A stretch of 20,903 bases of DNA from Planctomycetaceae bacterium UBA4732 (GCA_002404095.1 DHJA01000093.1:55779-76681), one strand, 5' to 3'. Shown: positions 9,001-15,214, counted from the first letter of the stretch. The notes: generated from the letters alone by a model not told the origin. Translations and numbers: made by a program.

Positions 9001-9263
9001 CCGTCGTAGTGGCCGGCGAACGCCAGTGTTTTACCGTCGGGCGATATGGCCGGCAGTGATTCCTCGCCGACGTTGCTGGTAAGGCGCGTGGCGTTGCCGC
9101 CCTTGTCGCCGACCTTCCATAGGTCGCCCTCGGCGACGAAGACGATTCCGTCCTTGATGAGGGCGGGCTGGCGGTAATAGCCCACGGTACCGGCGCCGGT
9201 TGCGGCCGGGGCGATAAAAAAGATAATAAAGGCGGCAAATGGCGTAATGCGAAGCGCGCGCAT
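6009..9263 (-). CDS. Tricorn-like protease (PD40 propeller, PDZ, S41 peptidase)
   Basis: The 1084-residue protein matches the tricorn protease layout. An N-terminal signal peptide (cleavage near residue 23, AAATG.AG context) is followed by TolB/PD40-like propeller repeats, seen as SPDG/SWTADG/SPDGKWL motifs from about 40 to 660. Then come a helical C1 region, a PDZ domain (about 795-840, KEGDIIQAINGTP) and a C-terminal S41-type core. Nucleophile Ser965 (NENTASDGEAF), His738 (SALH) and Glu1023 (LIENHGVDPD) fit the tricorn catalytic residues. The auxiliary serine that directly precedes the His in archaeal tricorn is Leu737 here. The signal peptide suggests periplasmic peptide breakdown rather than the cytosolic post-proteasomal role. 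It is a single gene between a terminator-like region and a family-B hairpin; the 3' tail is Pro-rich. Confidence 0.95.
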   Translation of the reverse strand: MRALRITPFAAFIIFFIAPAATGAGTVGYYRQPALIKDGIVFVAEGDLWKVGDKGGNATRLTSNVGEESLPAISPDGKTLAFAGHYDGPTEVYTMPIAGGAPRRRTFDGAAVTFVSWTADGKILIGTDADTTLPQTRLVALDLSKTEVAAVRQPVPLAQAADGVYDEAGKTLFFTRLPFQGSHTKRYKGGTAQNLWKYSVDGAEAAPLTADYPGTSKNPMWWQGRVYFLSDRDGTMNLWSMKPDGGDLKQHSKNAGWDAASASQYGGRIAYQLGADIHLFDIATGQDQVVPISLDSDFDQTREHVVAKPLDYLTAAHLSADGDKVALTARGRVFVTPAKQGRFVEVERKQGVRYREARFLTDKTLSALSDESGEVELWTLPADGVGAGEQRTKDAEVVRFDAEPSPDGKFIAHYDKNLRLFLYDVDKKTNRKIAETTAPDGFADLRWSPDGKWLAYVAAGQNLFRRIMVYNTDNNATTTLTTDRYDSYSPYWSPDGHWLYFLSDRNLKSEVTDPWGSYQPEPFLNKKTKVYLIALTEGLRSPWTPPDEAAHAEKGDKADDVKIDLAGVQARLIEAPIPAGNYTSLTVNDKAIYWLATPAGDKKSSLKGAEITEGDVEVKNLTDDVKSFEMSEDGKKLLIEKTDSLYVIDAAVTAAVDLAKKDLPLTDWALTVNPREEWKQMFAEAWRMERDYFYDRNLHGVDWKEIRKKYEPLADRVASRTELGDLLGQMVSELSALHIFVRGGDVRKGEEVFPPSFLGAVLARDENAGGYRVVHIYQTDGDDPELTAPLSKPNVNVKEGDIIQAINGTPTLSVADVGVLLRRKAGQPVLLSVKPAAGGAVRKAVVSPIDATAAEDLRYHEWEYTRRKTVEDLGKEQIGYVHLRAMGSDDFGDFAREFYPVFTRQGLIIDVRNNEGGNIDSWIIGRLMRKAWFYWSNRVGKAPMWNMQYAFRGHIAVLCNENTASDGEAFTEGVKRLKIGKVIGTRTWGGEIWLNGDDFLVDKGIATAAEFGVYGPEGAWLIENHGVDPDMVVDNPPHTTYLGEDAQLKAAIMYLQKEIKDHPVESPPPPPYPNKAFPVGKAAK

Positions 9264-9350
9264 GGGATAGGAACCCTCTCAAAGGGTGGATCATAATACT
9301 GCTATGAAGGGTATTGGATGCGCGGGAGACGTGCCAGGGCAATAGGCGAG

Positions 9351-9371
9351 CCGGGCCTCGTAAGCGCCCGG
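9351..9371. repeat. Small hairpin, GGCGAGCCGG-type repeat
   Basis: CCGGGC at 9351-9356 pairs with GCCCGG at 9366-9371 across the loop CTCGTAAGC. The preceding AGGCGAG (9344-9350) makes AGGCGAGCCGG a direct repeat of 9384-9394 in the neighbouring terminator hairpin, so two related units sit side by side in the 172-bp gap between the tricorn-like and ferritin-like genes. The rest of this gap shows no other feature. Confidence 0.5.
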
Positions 9372-9376
9372 AGTTC

Positions 9377-9419
9377 AAAACAAAGGCGAGCCGGAGCGTG
9401 TGAACTCGCCCGGCTCGCC
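9377..9419 (-). terminator. Intrinsic terminator of the ferritin-like gene
   Basis: Read on the minus strand, a perfect 10-bp stem GGCGAGCCGG/CCGGCTCGCC (9419-9410 with 9394-9385) is followed at once by TTTGTTTT (9384-9377). It starts 16 bases after the ferritin-like stop codon, the correct place and strand for a rho-independent terminator. Confidence 0.8.
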
Positions 9420-9435
9420 GTGTTTGAAACCAATT

Positions 9436-9918
9436 CTACGCCCGCTCTTCCGGCGTGGTCACGTCGGGCACGTTCTTGCCCAGCGCGGTCGCCAGGGCGA
9501 TCTGGTGATCCTGTTCTTGAATCAAGATTTCGCGGAGGTGTTCGCTTACGGCGTATTCTCCTAGCGCTTCGCACTGCCGCACTCGCACCCGGTAATTGCG
9601 AATGGTGTCGTTCTCATTGTCCAAATCGAATTGGAGCATGTCCTCGGCTTTTTCCGAGGTCTTCACTGGCTTAGGCGTGACCGTCGGCATTCCGCCGAGG
9701 TAGTCGATCTGGTTGGCGATCAGGAGGGCGTGTTGCAGTTCCTGGGCCGCGTGGACCTCCAGCTCCGCCGCGATGTTCATGTACTGCGGACCTTTGAGTA
9801 CCTGCGAGTAGACCACGTAGGCGATGATCGCCTGGTATTCGCGCGACAGATCCTCGTTCAGAAGCGCGATCAGCTGTTTGCGCGTGAGTTTCGCATCCGA
9901 TTCCGGCTTTGCCGCCAT
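9436..9918 (-). CDS. Ferritin-like di-iron protein (bacterioferritin-like)
   Basis: The 160-residue four-helix protein belongs to the ferritin/bacterioferritin superfamily. It has all six di-iron ligands with bacterioferritin spacing: Glu27, Glu60, His63 (ExxH), Glu102, Glu135 and His138 (ExxH). The position of the bacterioferritin haem ligand Met52, one residue after the second Glu, is Leu61 here, so haem binding between subunits is unlikely. The start at 9918 is chosen for GGAGG five bases upstream; ATGs at 9972 and 10068 would add 18 or 50 residues without a good ribosome-binding site. Likely roles are iron storage or peroxide detoxification. It is monocistronic, with a clear terminator downstream, and diverges from the gene at 10083 across 164 bp. 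Confidence 0.9.
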   Translation of the reverse strand: MAAKPESDAKLTRKQLIALLNEDLSREYQAIIAYVVYSQVLKGPQYMNIAAELEVHAAQELQHALLIANQIDYLGGMPTVTPKPVKTSEKAEDMLQFDLDNENDTIRNYRVRVRQCEALGEYAVSEHLREILIQEQDHQIALATALGKNVPDVTTPEERA

Positions 9919-10082
9919 GAAATCCTCCAGTGTCAGGGGAAATAGTCCGTCGTCCGATCCTAACTCATTCATAAGCGGCGTGGGGCGTCGCGTCCAACTG
10001 TTGGGAATCTTCTTGCCGCGCCGTTGGTGCTGGCCGTACCATACGGAGCATTGAGCGCCACTATCCACCCGCGAGATTACCT

Positions 10083-11159
10083 ATGATCCGCTTCACCTGT
10101 CCTTGCGGCAAGTCCTTGAGCGCCCGCGACGAGTACGGCGGGAAGACGACGCGCTGCCCCGACTGCGAACGCGAATTGACCATCCCCGGCGGCGAGGGCG
10201 TCCAGGCCGGGCCGGTTTCGCGCGGCGCGGCGGATGATAGCATCCGCCCATCGCGGCCCGGCCGCGACGACGCTTTGGATGAGGGTCCAATCGCGTCCAA
10301 GACAAGCGGCATGGCGATCACCAGCACGATTCTCGGCGTACTCTCGCTCTTCCTCTGCTCTGTGTTCACCGGGCTTCCCGCCATCATTCTTGGTGGGATT
10401 GGCCTGGGCGCCATCGGCCGCAGCCGCGGCCGGCTCAAGGGCAAAGGGCTGGCGATCACCGGCATTGTCACGGGCGGCGTTAGTTTCCTTTTGCTGCCTG
10501 TGCTTGCGATTGCGATTGGGCTTTTGATACCGGCGGTTTCCACGGTGCGGGAAGCCGCTGCCCGCATAAGCATCGGAAACAACCTCAAGCAGATAACCGT
10601 GGCCATGCACTCCTACAACTCCGCGAACGGGACGCTCCCGCCTGCGGCCATCTGCGATCAGAACGGCAAGCATCTGTTGAGCTGGCGCGTGGCCATTCTG
10701 CCGTACATTGAGGCGGGAGCTTTGTACAACCAGTTCAAGCTCGACGAACCGTGGGACGGGCCGAATAATAGCAAACTTATCGCGCGGATGCCGATGTTCT
10801 ACGCTCTGCCCAGCGACAAGACGGCGCCGCCCGGTTCCACATACTACCGCGTATTCGTCGGCAACGGGGCCGCCTTTGACTGGTGCAAAGGCGCCAAGAT
10901 GCCGGACGACTTCAAGGACGGCACGGCCAACACGATTCTGGTAGCGGAGGCGGCGACGGCGGTTCCCTGGACGAAGCCGGACGAGTTGGAGTTCGATCCC
11001 AACCAGCCGCCGCCGCCGCTGGGCGGCCATTTCTCAGGCGGCGCTTCGGTGGGCCTCGCGGACGGATCGGTGCGTCAGATTTCCAAAACCGTCAGCCCAC
11101 AAACGCTCAAGGCCGCGATCACGCGCTCCGGTGGGGACGTTCTGGGGCCGGATTGGTAA
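10083..11159 (+). CDS. Zinc ribbon-DUF4190-DUF1559 fusion protein
   Basis: The 358-residue protein combines three modules. Residues 1-35 form a zinc-ribbon-like motif with Cys6, Cys8, Cys25 and Cys28 (CPCGK...CPDC). After a charged linker, two hydrophobic segments at about 76-112 and 122-149, separated by a basic loop (IGRSRGRLKGKG), resemble DUF4190 membrane helices. Directly after, [20 protein letters not shown] begins a DUF1559 domain, complete to a C-terminal H...ADGS motif. The spacing in that motif is ten residues between His and Asp-Gly rather than nine. There is no pilin cleavage signal; the DUF4190 helices take the place of the pilin helix. The zinc ribbon is therefore probably cytosolic and the DUF1559 part outside the membrane. 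Function unknown. Confidence 0.9.
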   Translation: MIRFTCPCGKSLSARDEYGGKTTRCPDCERELTIPGGEGVQAGPVSRGAADDSIRPSRPGRDDALDEGPIASKTSGMAITSTILGVLSLFLCSVFTGLPAIILGGIGLGAIGRSRGRLKGKGLAITGIVTGGVSFLLLPVLAIAIGLLIPAVSTVREAAARISIGNNLKQITVAMHSYNSANGTLPPAAICDQNGKHLLSWRVAILPYIEAGALYNQFKLDEPWDGPNNSKLIARMPMFYALPSDKTAPPGSTYYRVFVGNGAAFDWCKGAKMPDDFKDGTANTILVAEAATAVPWTKPDELEFDPNQPPPPLGGHFSGGASVGLADGSVRQISKTVSPQTLKAAITRSGGDVLGPDW

Positions 11160-11232
11160 ACGCGGCGCACCCCTTCGGCGAGCAGTATACAATGGCATGA
11201 TTGCCGCGTCCGCGTTTGTTCGAGAGCCGCTC

Positions 11233-11391
11233 ATGGGCGAACACAAGAAACGCGCCCGGCCTTCCACCGAAGAGAAGCATCAACAGGGTCAGACGCGGCA
11301 GAAGAAGGACGCGGGAGGGGAGAAGGGCGATGAGCGGCGCGGCAAACACTTCCGACGGAAACGGAGACGTCCGCCAGAGAAAGAAGGGTGA
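11233..11391 (+). CDS. Possible small highly basic protein
   Basis: A 52-residue ORF begins MGEHKKRARPSTEEKH and is dominated by Lys, Arg, Glu and Gln, with the central phrase DAGGEKGDERRGK. The composition looks like a small nucleic-acid-binding or intrinsically disordered protein. It has an impression of familiarity (PST.EKH.KG...GGEKGD) but I cannot name a family. Its stop (11389-11391) is one base before a GTG codon that could start the TPR protein, while the upstream TPR ATG (11330) lies inside it in another frame. At most one of the two overlapping readings of 11330-11391 need be coding. No clear ribosome-binding site precedes the ATG. Confidence 0.45.
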   Translation: MGEHKKRARPSTEEKHQQGQTRQKKDAGGEKGDERRGKHFRRKRRRPPEKEG

Positions 11392-11968
11392 CGTGACGTT
11401 TTCGGAGCGGATCAACGACCTGTTCAAGCGGGAGCGATGGGCGCCGGCCCGCAGACTGCTCCAAAAGCGCCTCGAAAAGGAGCCGGACAATCACTGGCTC
11501 CTGACGCGCCTTGGTACTACCTACTACGAAGAGCGCGATTACCCGAAAGCCCTCGACCTCTCCCGCCGGGCGATCCGGTTGGCGCCGGAGTGTCCCCTCG
11601 TCCTTTGGGATCTGGCCTCCACGCTGGAAATGCTCGGCGACGACCGCGGCGCCCTCCGAGCATACCGGGGGTTGTTCGCCCGTGGACCGCAGAGGATCGC
11701 CGATGACGAGTGCGGCGAAGGAATGCCGTGGGCGCTTTCCCTACTGACGGACTGCCTCTATTCCGCGGCCGGCTGCTTGCACCGCATCGGCGACCGGGAC
11801 GCGGCCGTCTCGTGCTTGCGGCAACACCTGGAGTTGCGAGCGCTGGGGTCCAAAAGCATTTACTCGCGCCGCGACGTGGGCAAGCGCTTCGCCGAAATCG
11901 CCGGGTCGCGGCTCGGGCTGATCGAGCAAGAGATCGGCGACGCGGAAAGGGCGCTGCACGCGATGTAA
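11330..11968 (+). CDS. TPR-repeat protein
   Basis: The 212-residue protein has no signal peptide and contains tetratricopeptide repeats. The clearest unit is about 55-88 (WLLTRLGTTYYEERDYPKAL then AIRLAPE), with weaker units at 89-121 and 137-170. TPRs are protein-protein interaction scaffolds. The start is uncertain. ATG at 11330 has purine-rich GGGAGGGGAGAAGGG upstream. A GTG at 11393, preceded by AAGAAGGG and lying just after the stop of the small basic ORF, would give 191 residues beginning at the first TPR helix. The gene is 91 bp upstream of the vWA gene on the same strand and may be co-transcribed. TPR and BatA-type vWA proteins often cluster (Bat/MoxR systems), but no MoxR ATPase is seen here. 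Confidence 0.85.
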   Translation: MSGAANTSDGNGDVRQRKKGDVTFSERINDLFKRERWAPARRLLQKRLEKEPDNHWLLTRLGTTYYEERDYPKALDLSRRAIRLAPECPLVLWDLASTLEMLGDDRGALRAYRGLFARGPQRIADDECGEGMPWALSLLTDCLYSAAGCLHRIGDRDAAVSCLRQHLELRALGSKSIYSRRDVGKRFAEIAGSRLGLIEQEIGDAERALHAM

Positions 11969-12059
11969 GCGCCAGTCGTTGCATCCCGTCCCCGATGCGA
12001 TACAATCGAGACATGCCCGCCGCGCCGATTTTCCCACCCCGATTGGACCCGAGCCGACC

Positions 12060-14393
12060 ATGTCTTTCCTCCACTTTGGATTGCTCGCGCTCCTGCCGTT
12101 GGCCGCCATTCCGGTCGTCCTGCACCTGCTCACGCTCCACCGTCTCAAGACCGTTGAGCTGAGTACCTTTCGCTTCCTCTTCGACAGCTACATTCAACAG
12201 CGACGGCGGATGCAGTTCCTCGAAGCGCTGCTCGCCATGCTGCGCACCTTGTTTCTCGTGGCCGCCGTGCTGATGATCGCCGGCCTGGTCCTTAGCTCCC
12301 GCAGCTCTCTCTTCGGAGCGGCAGGCGGCGGTAAGCGCGACGTTATCCTGCTCGTCGATTGCTCCGCCAGCATGAAAGCCCGCAGCGGCGGCCAGTCCGC
12401 CTTTGAGCGCGCCAAATCCGCCGCGCTCGTCGTGGCCAAGAATCTCCGAGCCACGGATACGCTGACTCTCGTTCAAGTAGGCGCCCAGCCCCACGAGCGT
12501 TTCAGCAACTTCACCTCGGACGCCAAGGGCGTCGAAGACGCTATCACCGGCTTGCAGACCACGGCGTCGCGCGGCAACATCTTCGCTGCGCTCATGCACC
12601 TGTTCGGTCCCGACGCCTCGAAGCGGGCCAATCCGCTTGTCTATCTCTTCACCGATTGTCAGGGCAGCGGCTGGCGCGAGGTGAAAAACCAGGGACTTGA
12701 AGGCCTGATCCCGGATAAGACGCCGTTCGTGGTCGTAAACGTCGGCTCCACGGAAGATATGTCCAACCGGGCCGTTGTCGGCGATGCGCCGCGGCGCGGC
12801 CGGTCGGTGGCCGGCCTGCCCTATCTCCTTCAGCCGCGAGTCGTTAACTCGTCGAAGACCGAAAACGCCGAGGTCACGCTCAGCGTCCTCATTGAGGAAA
12901 AGGAAGTGTCGCGCTTTCCGTTGACGCTCAAACCTGGCGAGACGGCCGTGCGCCGCATTCCTTACACGCCTAAAGAACCCGGTTTTTTGCACGGCCGTTT
13001 CGAGATCGCCAGCACCACGCCCGACCGCTTCCCCGAAGACGACCGTTACCTGTTCGCGCTCAATGTGTCGCCGCGCATCAAGGCGCTCATTGTGGACGGC
13101 CAACCGCCCGGCCAGCCCATTGTGGACGTGGATGAGGCGCATTATCTAGAAGTCGCACTAACCTCCGGCGTCCACGCGCCGGCGACGGATGGCAAACCTC
13201 TGGCGGAAGGCGCCGACGATTTTCTCAGGCCGTTCGACGTGCAGAGGATTCCCGAAGCCGGCGTGACGCCCGACGCGCTGAAGGACGCCCGGCTCGTCGT
13301 GCTGGCCAACTGCGGCGGCCTGCAACCGCCGCAATTCGAGATGTTGCGCACGTTCGTGGCTGGCGGCGGCGGCCTGCTGATCTTTCCCGGCGACCGCGTT
13401 AACCCGACGGTGTACGACGACCAGTTCTTCCCCGTGCCCGGCCCGCAGGGTGAACGCCTGACGGCCGCGCGTCTCGAAGCACCCGAAGGCGACCCCGATA
13501 AGACCGAGACGTTTCAGCAACTGGGCAAGATCGACTTCGGCCATCCGGCATTGAGCTTATTCGACAGCCCCGACCCGGAGGCCCGGCCATTAACCTCATT
13601 CCGGATCTATAAACGCTTCAAAATCGCGATGCCGGAGAAGAAAGGCAACGCCTGGGCGCTGGCCTGGTTCGGCAACGGCTCGCCGGCCCTGGTCGAGAGC
13701 CGCCTGGGCGACGGCGACGTAATCCTCTCGGCGTTCCCGGCTCACACGCGCTGGACAAGCCTGCCGACGAGGCCCGACTTCGCCCCGCTGGCGATGCAGT
13801 TGGCGAACCACGTCGCGCGACGGCCGCCGGTCGATGGGCCGTCGGTGGTGCTGGCCGATGGCACGGCGGAGTTCGCGGTCAACGGACTGTGGGGCGACGT
13901 GAAGGCCGAGGTCAAAATGCCGTCCGGCCGAATCGTTGACCAGCAGTTCGAGCGCAGCGGCCCTCGCCTGCTCGGCTCCTTCACCGAAACGTCGGAGCGC
14001 GGTTACTACACGCTGGACGTGAAGAGCAAGAGCGTGGGACAGGGCAAGGCGGGGAACACGGCATTCGCGGTGAACCTGTCGCCGGAGGAGTCGGATTTCA
14101 CGATGCTGGGCGAGGACAAGCTGCACGATATGTTACCGTCGGCCGCGCTCACCTACGTGGACGCCTCGGCCGACGCCGCGGGAGTGCGGAGCCTGGTAAC
14201 GGACGAGAAGAGCGAAGTGGGTCGCGGCTGGTGGTTCGCGTTGTTGCTGGCGGTGATGGTCAGCGAGTTCTTCCTGGCCACCTGGGGCGGCCGGCGGAAG
14301 AAGGCGGAAGAAGAATCGTTGGGGATGGAGCGCGTGGAACAGGTGCGGGCCGGGTCGTGGGTTGGCGGCATGGCAGGGGCGCGGGCGAAGTAA
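12060..14393 (+). CDS. BatA-like membrane protein with vWA domain
   Basis: The 777-residue protein starts with the BatA-type N-terminal module: two membrane helices (about 5-25 and 57-79) flanking a basic HRLKTVELSTFRFL segment. A von Willebrand A domain (about 94-235) follows, with a complete metal-site motif D100-C-S102-A-S104 and the later TDC at 198-200. A middle region (about 337-460) contains VDGQPP and LANCGG...FVAGGGGLLIFPGDR, which resembles the class I amidotransferase-like fold common in these proteins, without an obvious catalytic triad. A last membrane helix lies near the C-terminus (WWFALLLAVMVSEFFLATWGG is interrupted by the end region), so the bulk is held at the membrane. An upstream in-frame ATG at 11979 is less likely. 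Function in planctomycetes is unproven. Confidence 0.92.
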   Translation: MSFLHFGLLALLPLAAIPVVLHLLTLHRLKTVELSTFRFLFDSYIQQRRRMQFLEALLAMLRTLFLVAAVLMIAGLVLSSRSSLFGAAGGGKRDVILLVDCSASMKARSGGQSAFERAKSAALVVAKNLRATDTLTLVQVGAQPHERFSNFTSDAKGVEDAITGLQTTASRGNIFAALMHLFGPDASKRANPLVYLFTDCQGSGWREVKNQGLEGLIPDKTPFVVVNVGSTEDMSNRAVVGDAPRRGRSVAGLPYLLQPRVVNSSKTENAEVTLSVLIEEKEVSRFPLTLKPGETAVRRIPYTPKEPGFLHGRFEIASTTPDRFPEDDRYLFALNVSPRIKALIVDGQPPGQPIVDVDEAHYLEVALTSGVHAPATDGKPLAEGADDFLRPFDVQRIPEAGVTPDALKDARLVVLANCGGLQPPQFEMLRTFVAGGGGLLIFPGDRVNPTVYDDQFFPVPGPQGERLTAARLEAPEGDPDKTETFQQLGKIDFGHPALSLFDSPDPEARPLTSFRIYKRFKIAMPEKKGNAWALAWFGNGSPALVESRLGDGDVILSAFPAHTRWTSLPTRPDFAPLAMQLANHVARRPPVDGPSVVLADGTAEFAVNGLWGDVKAEVKMPSGRIVDQQFERSGPRLLGSFTETSERGYYTLDVKSKSVGQGKAGNTAFAVNLSPEESDFTMLGEDKLHDMLPSAALTYVDASADAAGVRSLVTDEKSEVGRGWWFALLLAVMVSEFFLATWGGRRKKAEEESLGMERVEQVRAGSWVGGMAGARAK

Positions 14394-14439
14394 CCTGTGG
14401 AAACCTTGAACATTCACGTCCGCTAACAGGCCGCGCATG

Positions 14440-14691
14440 TCACGACTCTTCCGTCGGCTCCAATTGCAAAGGCTCTTGATAGATGAACCGCCAGTTCTCT
14501 TCGATTCGCCGTCGGATCAGGGTTTCATCGAGAAATACCTTCCCGTCCGTCAGCAGAAGACGCCGGGCGGTTTGCTTGTCGAGGACGCGGGCCAGGACGC
14601 GAATATCCTGCTTGTGCTTCTCGCGCGTGCTCGAAAGTTTGCTGACGAGGCGGCTTGGTGTGCATGGGATGCGGACCTCCCCGGAGAGCGT
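14440..14691 (-). pseudogene. C-terminal gene fragment without a start codon
   Basis: On the minus strand, 83 codons stay open from just after an in-frame TAG (14692-14694) to TGA (14440-14442). There is no ATG, GTG or TTG in the first part. The translation reads as protein-like, for example LVSKLSSTREKHKQDIRVLA then LIRRRIEENWRFIYQEP, with normal amphipathic helices and GC-rich third positions. It therefore looks like the 3' end of a gene whose 5' part was lost. The family is not recognised; the K-L...DIR pattern recalls C-terminal parts of nucleotidyltransferase-like (DUF6036-type) proteins, but this is weak. It lies between the vWA gene and the palindrome at 14714-14945. The first 46 bases after the vWA stop hold nothing recognisable. 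Confidence 0.5.
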
Positions 14692-14728
14692 CTACTGATC
14701 CAGCATAAGGAAAGCCACGGCGAGCGGC

Positions 14729-14739
14729 GGGATAAACCC
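14729..14739. repeat. Left 11-bp direct repeat (possible target-site duplication)
   Basis: GGGATAAACCC, identical and in the same orientation as 14920-14930, directly abuts the left arm of the palindromic insert. Confidence 0.7.
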
Positions 14740-14919
14740 AATGGTATCTACACAAGTGGGGTGCCATGCTTTCGCGGCCACTGTCCGCACCATTCCCAGC
14801 CTGAGACGCCGCGAAAGCATGAATCCCGCGCGAGGACTCATGCTTTCGCGGGGTTGGGACTGGACGAGGTTTCGGGACCGGCCCGCGAAAGCATGGCACC
14901 CCACTGTGTAGATACCAAT
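14740..14919. mobile_element. MITE-like palindromic element (family C)
   Basis: This 180-bp non-coding element has terminal inverted repeats: 14740-14777 and 14883-14919 match over 37-38 bp with one substitution and one extra base (AATGGTATCTACACAAGTGG on the left). Inner inverted copies CGCGAAAGCATGA (14810-14822) and TCATGCTTTCGCG (14838-14850) give four GAAAGCATG-type motifs in alternating orientation. It is bounded by identical 11-bp direct repeats. No transposase is encoded, so if mobile it must be moved by an enzyme encoded elsewhere. Terminal inverted repeats, small size and flanking duplication are the usual MITE hallmarks; mobility is inferred. Confidence 0.7.
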
Positions 14920-14930
14920 GGGATAAACCC
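14920..14930. repeat. Right 11-bp direct repeat (possible target-site duplication)
   Basis: GGGATAAACCC directly follows the right arm of the palindromic insert and equals 14729-14739. Confidence 0.7.
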
Positions 14931-14962
14931 GGCGGCTCGCCTGGCGCTATTCCAGACTGGAA

Positions 14963-15214
14963 TCAGTAATAGCGGCGGCCTTCCTCGATCAGTTCCTGGG
15001 CGGTGAGGCCGCCGAGAGTCCGGCCTTGGCGTCGGCTATACGATTTGAATTCCTCAATTATTTGGGGTACGTCATTGCGTTCCGCGGGGCCGTAGGGCGC
15101 CAGTTTTGCCACCGGTTTGCCCTCCTCCGTTATGACGATTTCCTCGCCCTGGGCAACCCGCCGCAGGAGCAGGTGCAAAGAGTTTTGGGCTTCCCAGGAG
15201 GCAATGGTTGTCAT
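14963..15214 (-). CDS. Phd/YefM-family antitoxin, apparently without a toxin
   Basis: The 83-residue protein has the Phd/YefM N-terminal fold: an opening of strand and helix (MTTIASWEAQNSLHLLLRRV), then the signature E-E-I-V-I-T-E-E-G-K-P-V-A-K-L-A-P (about 24-40). The C-terminal part is charged and helical and would normally wrap around a toxin. Antitoxins of this family repress their own promoter and neutralise a Doc, YoeB or VapC-type partner, usually encoded directly downstream with little or no gap. Here the next 32 bases lead into the interrupted palindrome and no PIN, Doc or RelE-like ORF follows; none lies upstream either. It could be an orphan antitoxin or a stand-alone repressor. 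It diverges from the cytochrome gene across 171 bp. Confidence 0.85.
   Translation of the reverse strand: MTTIASWEAQNSLHLLLRRVAQGEEIVITEEGKPVAKLAPYGPAERNDVPQIIEEFKSYSRRQGRTLGGLTAQELIEEGRRYY

Larger units (their letters stand above)
14714..14945. repeat. Interrupted host palindrome (family D)
   Basis: If the 180-bp insert and one 11-bp direct repeat are removed, the flanks join into an imperfect palindrome: GCCA-C-GGCGAGC on the left and GCTCGCC-TGGC on the right, around GGGATAAACCC. The outer 11 base pairs match with one bulge; the inner part has a small internal loop before GGG/CCC. The insertion point is the apex of this palindrome. The site may once have been a terminator or an older repeat. 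Confidence 0.65.

Noticed and set aside
10077..11030. Minus-strand ORF of 317 codons opposite the zinc-ribbon/DUF1559 gene
   Set aside because: Arg-rich shadow frame of a gene with recognisable motifs throughout.
11517..13142. Long minus-strand ORF of 541 codons opposite the TPR and vWA genes
   Set aside because: It is antisense to two well-supported genes with clear domains, and its translation is His/Arg/Gly-rich and without domain texture, as expected for shadow frames in GC-rich DNA.
14740..14919. CRISPR array reading of the repeated GAAAGCATG motifs
   Set aside because: The motifs alternate in orientation and have no regular spacers, and no cas gene is present; an inverted-repeat element explains them.
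14437..15006. Plus-strand ORF of 189 codons across the palindrome region
   Set aside because: It runs through the MITE-like element and is antisense to both the gene fragment and the antitoxin end; no domain texture.
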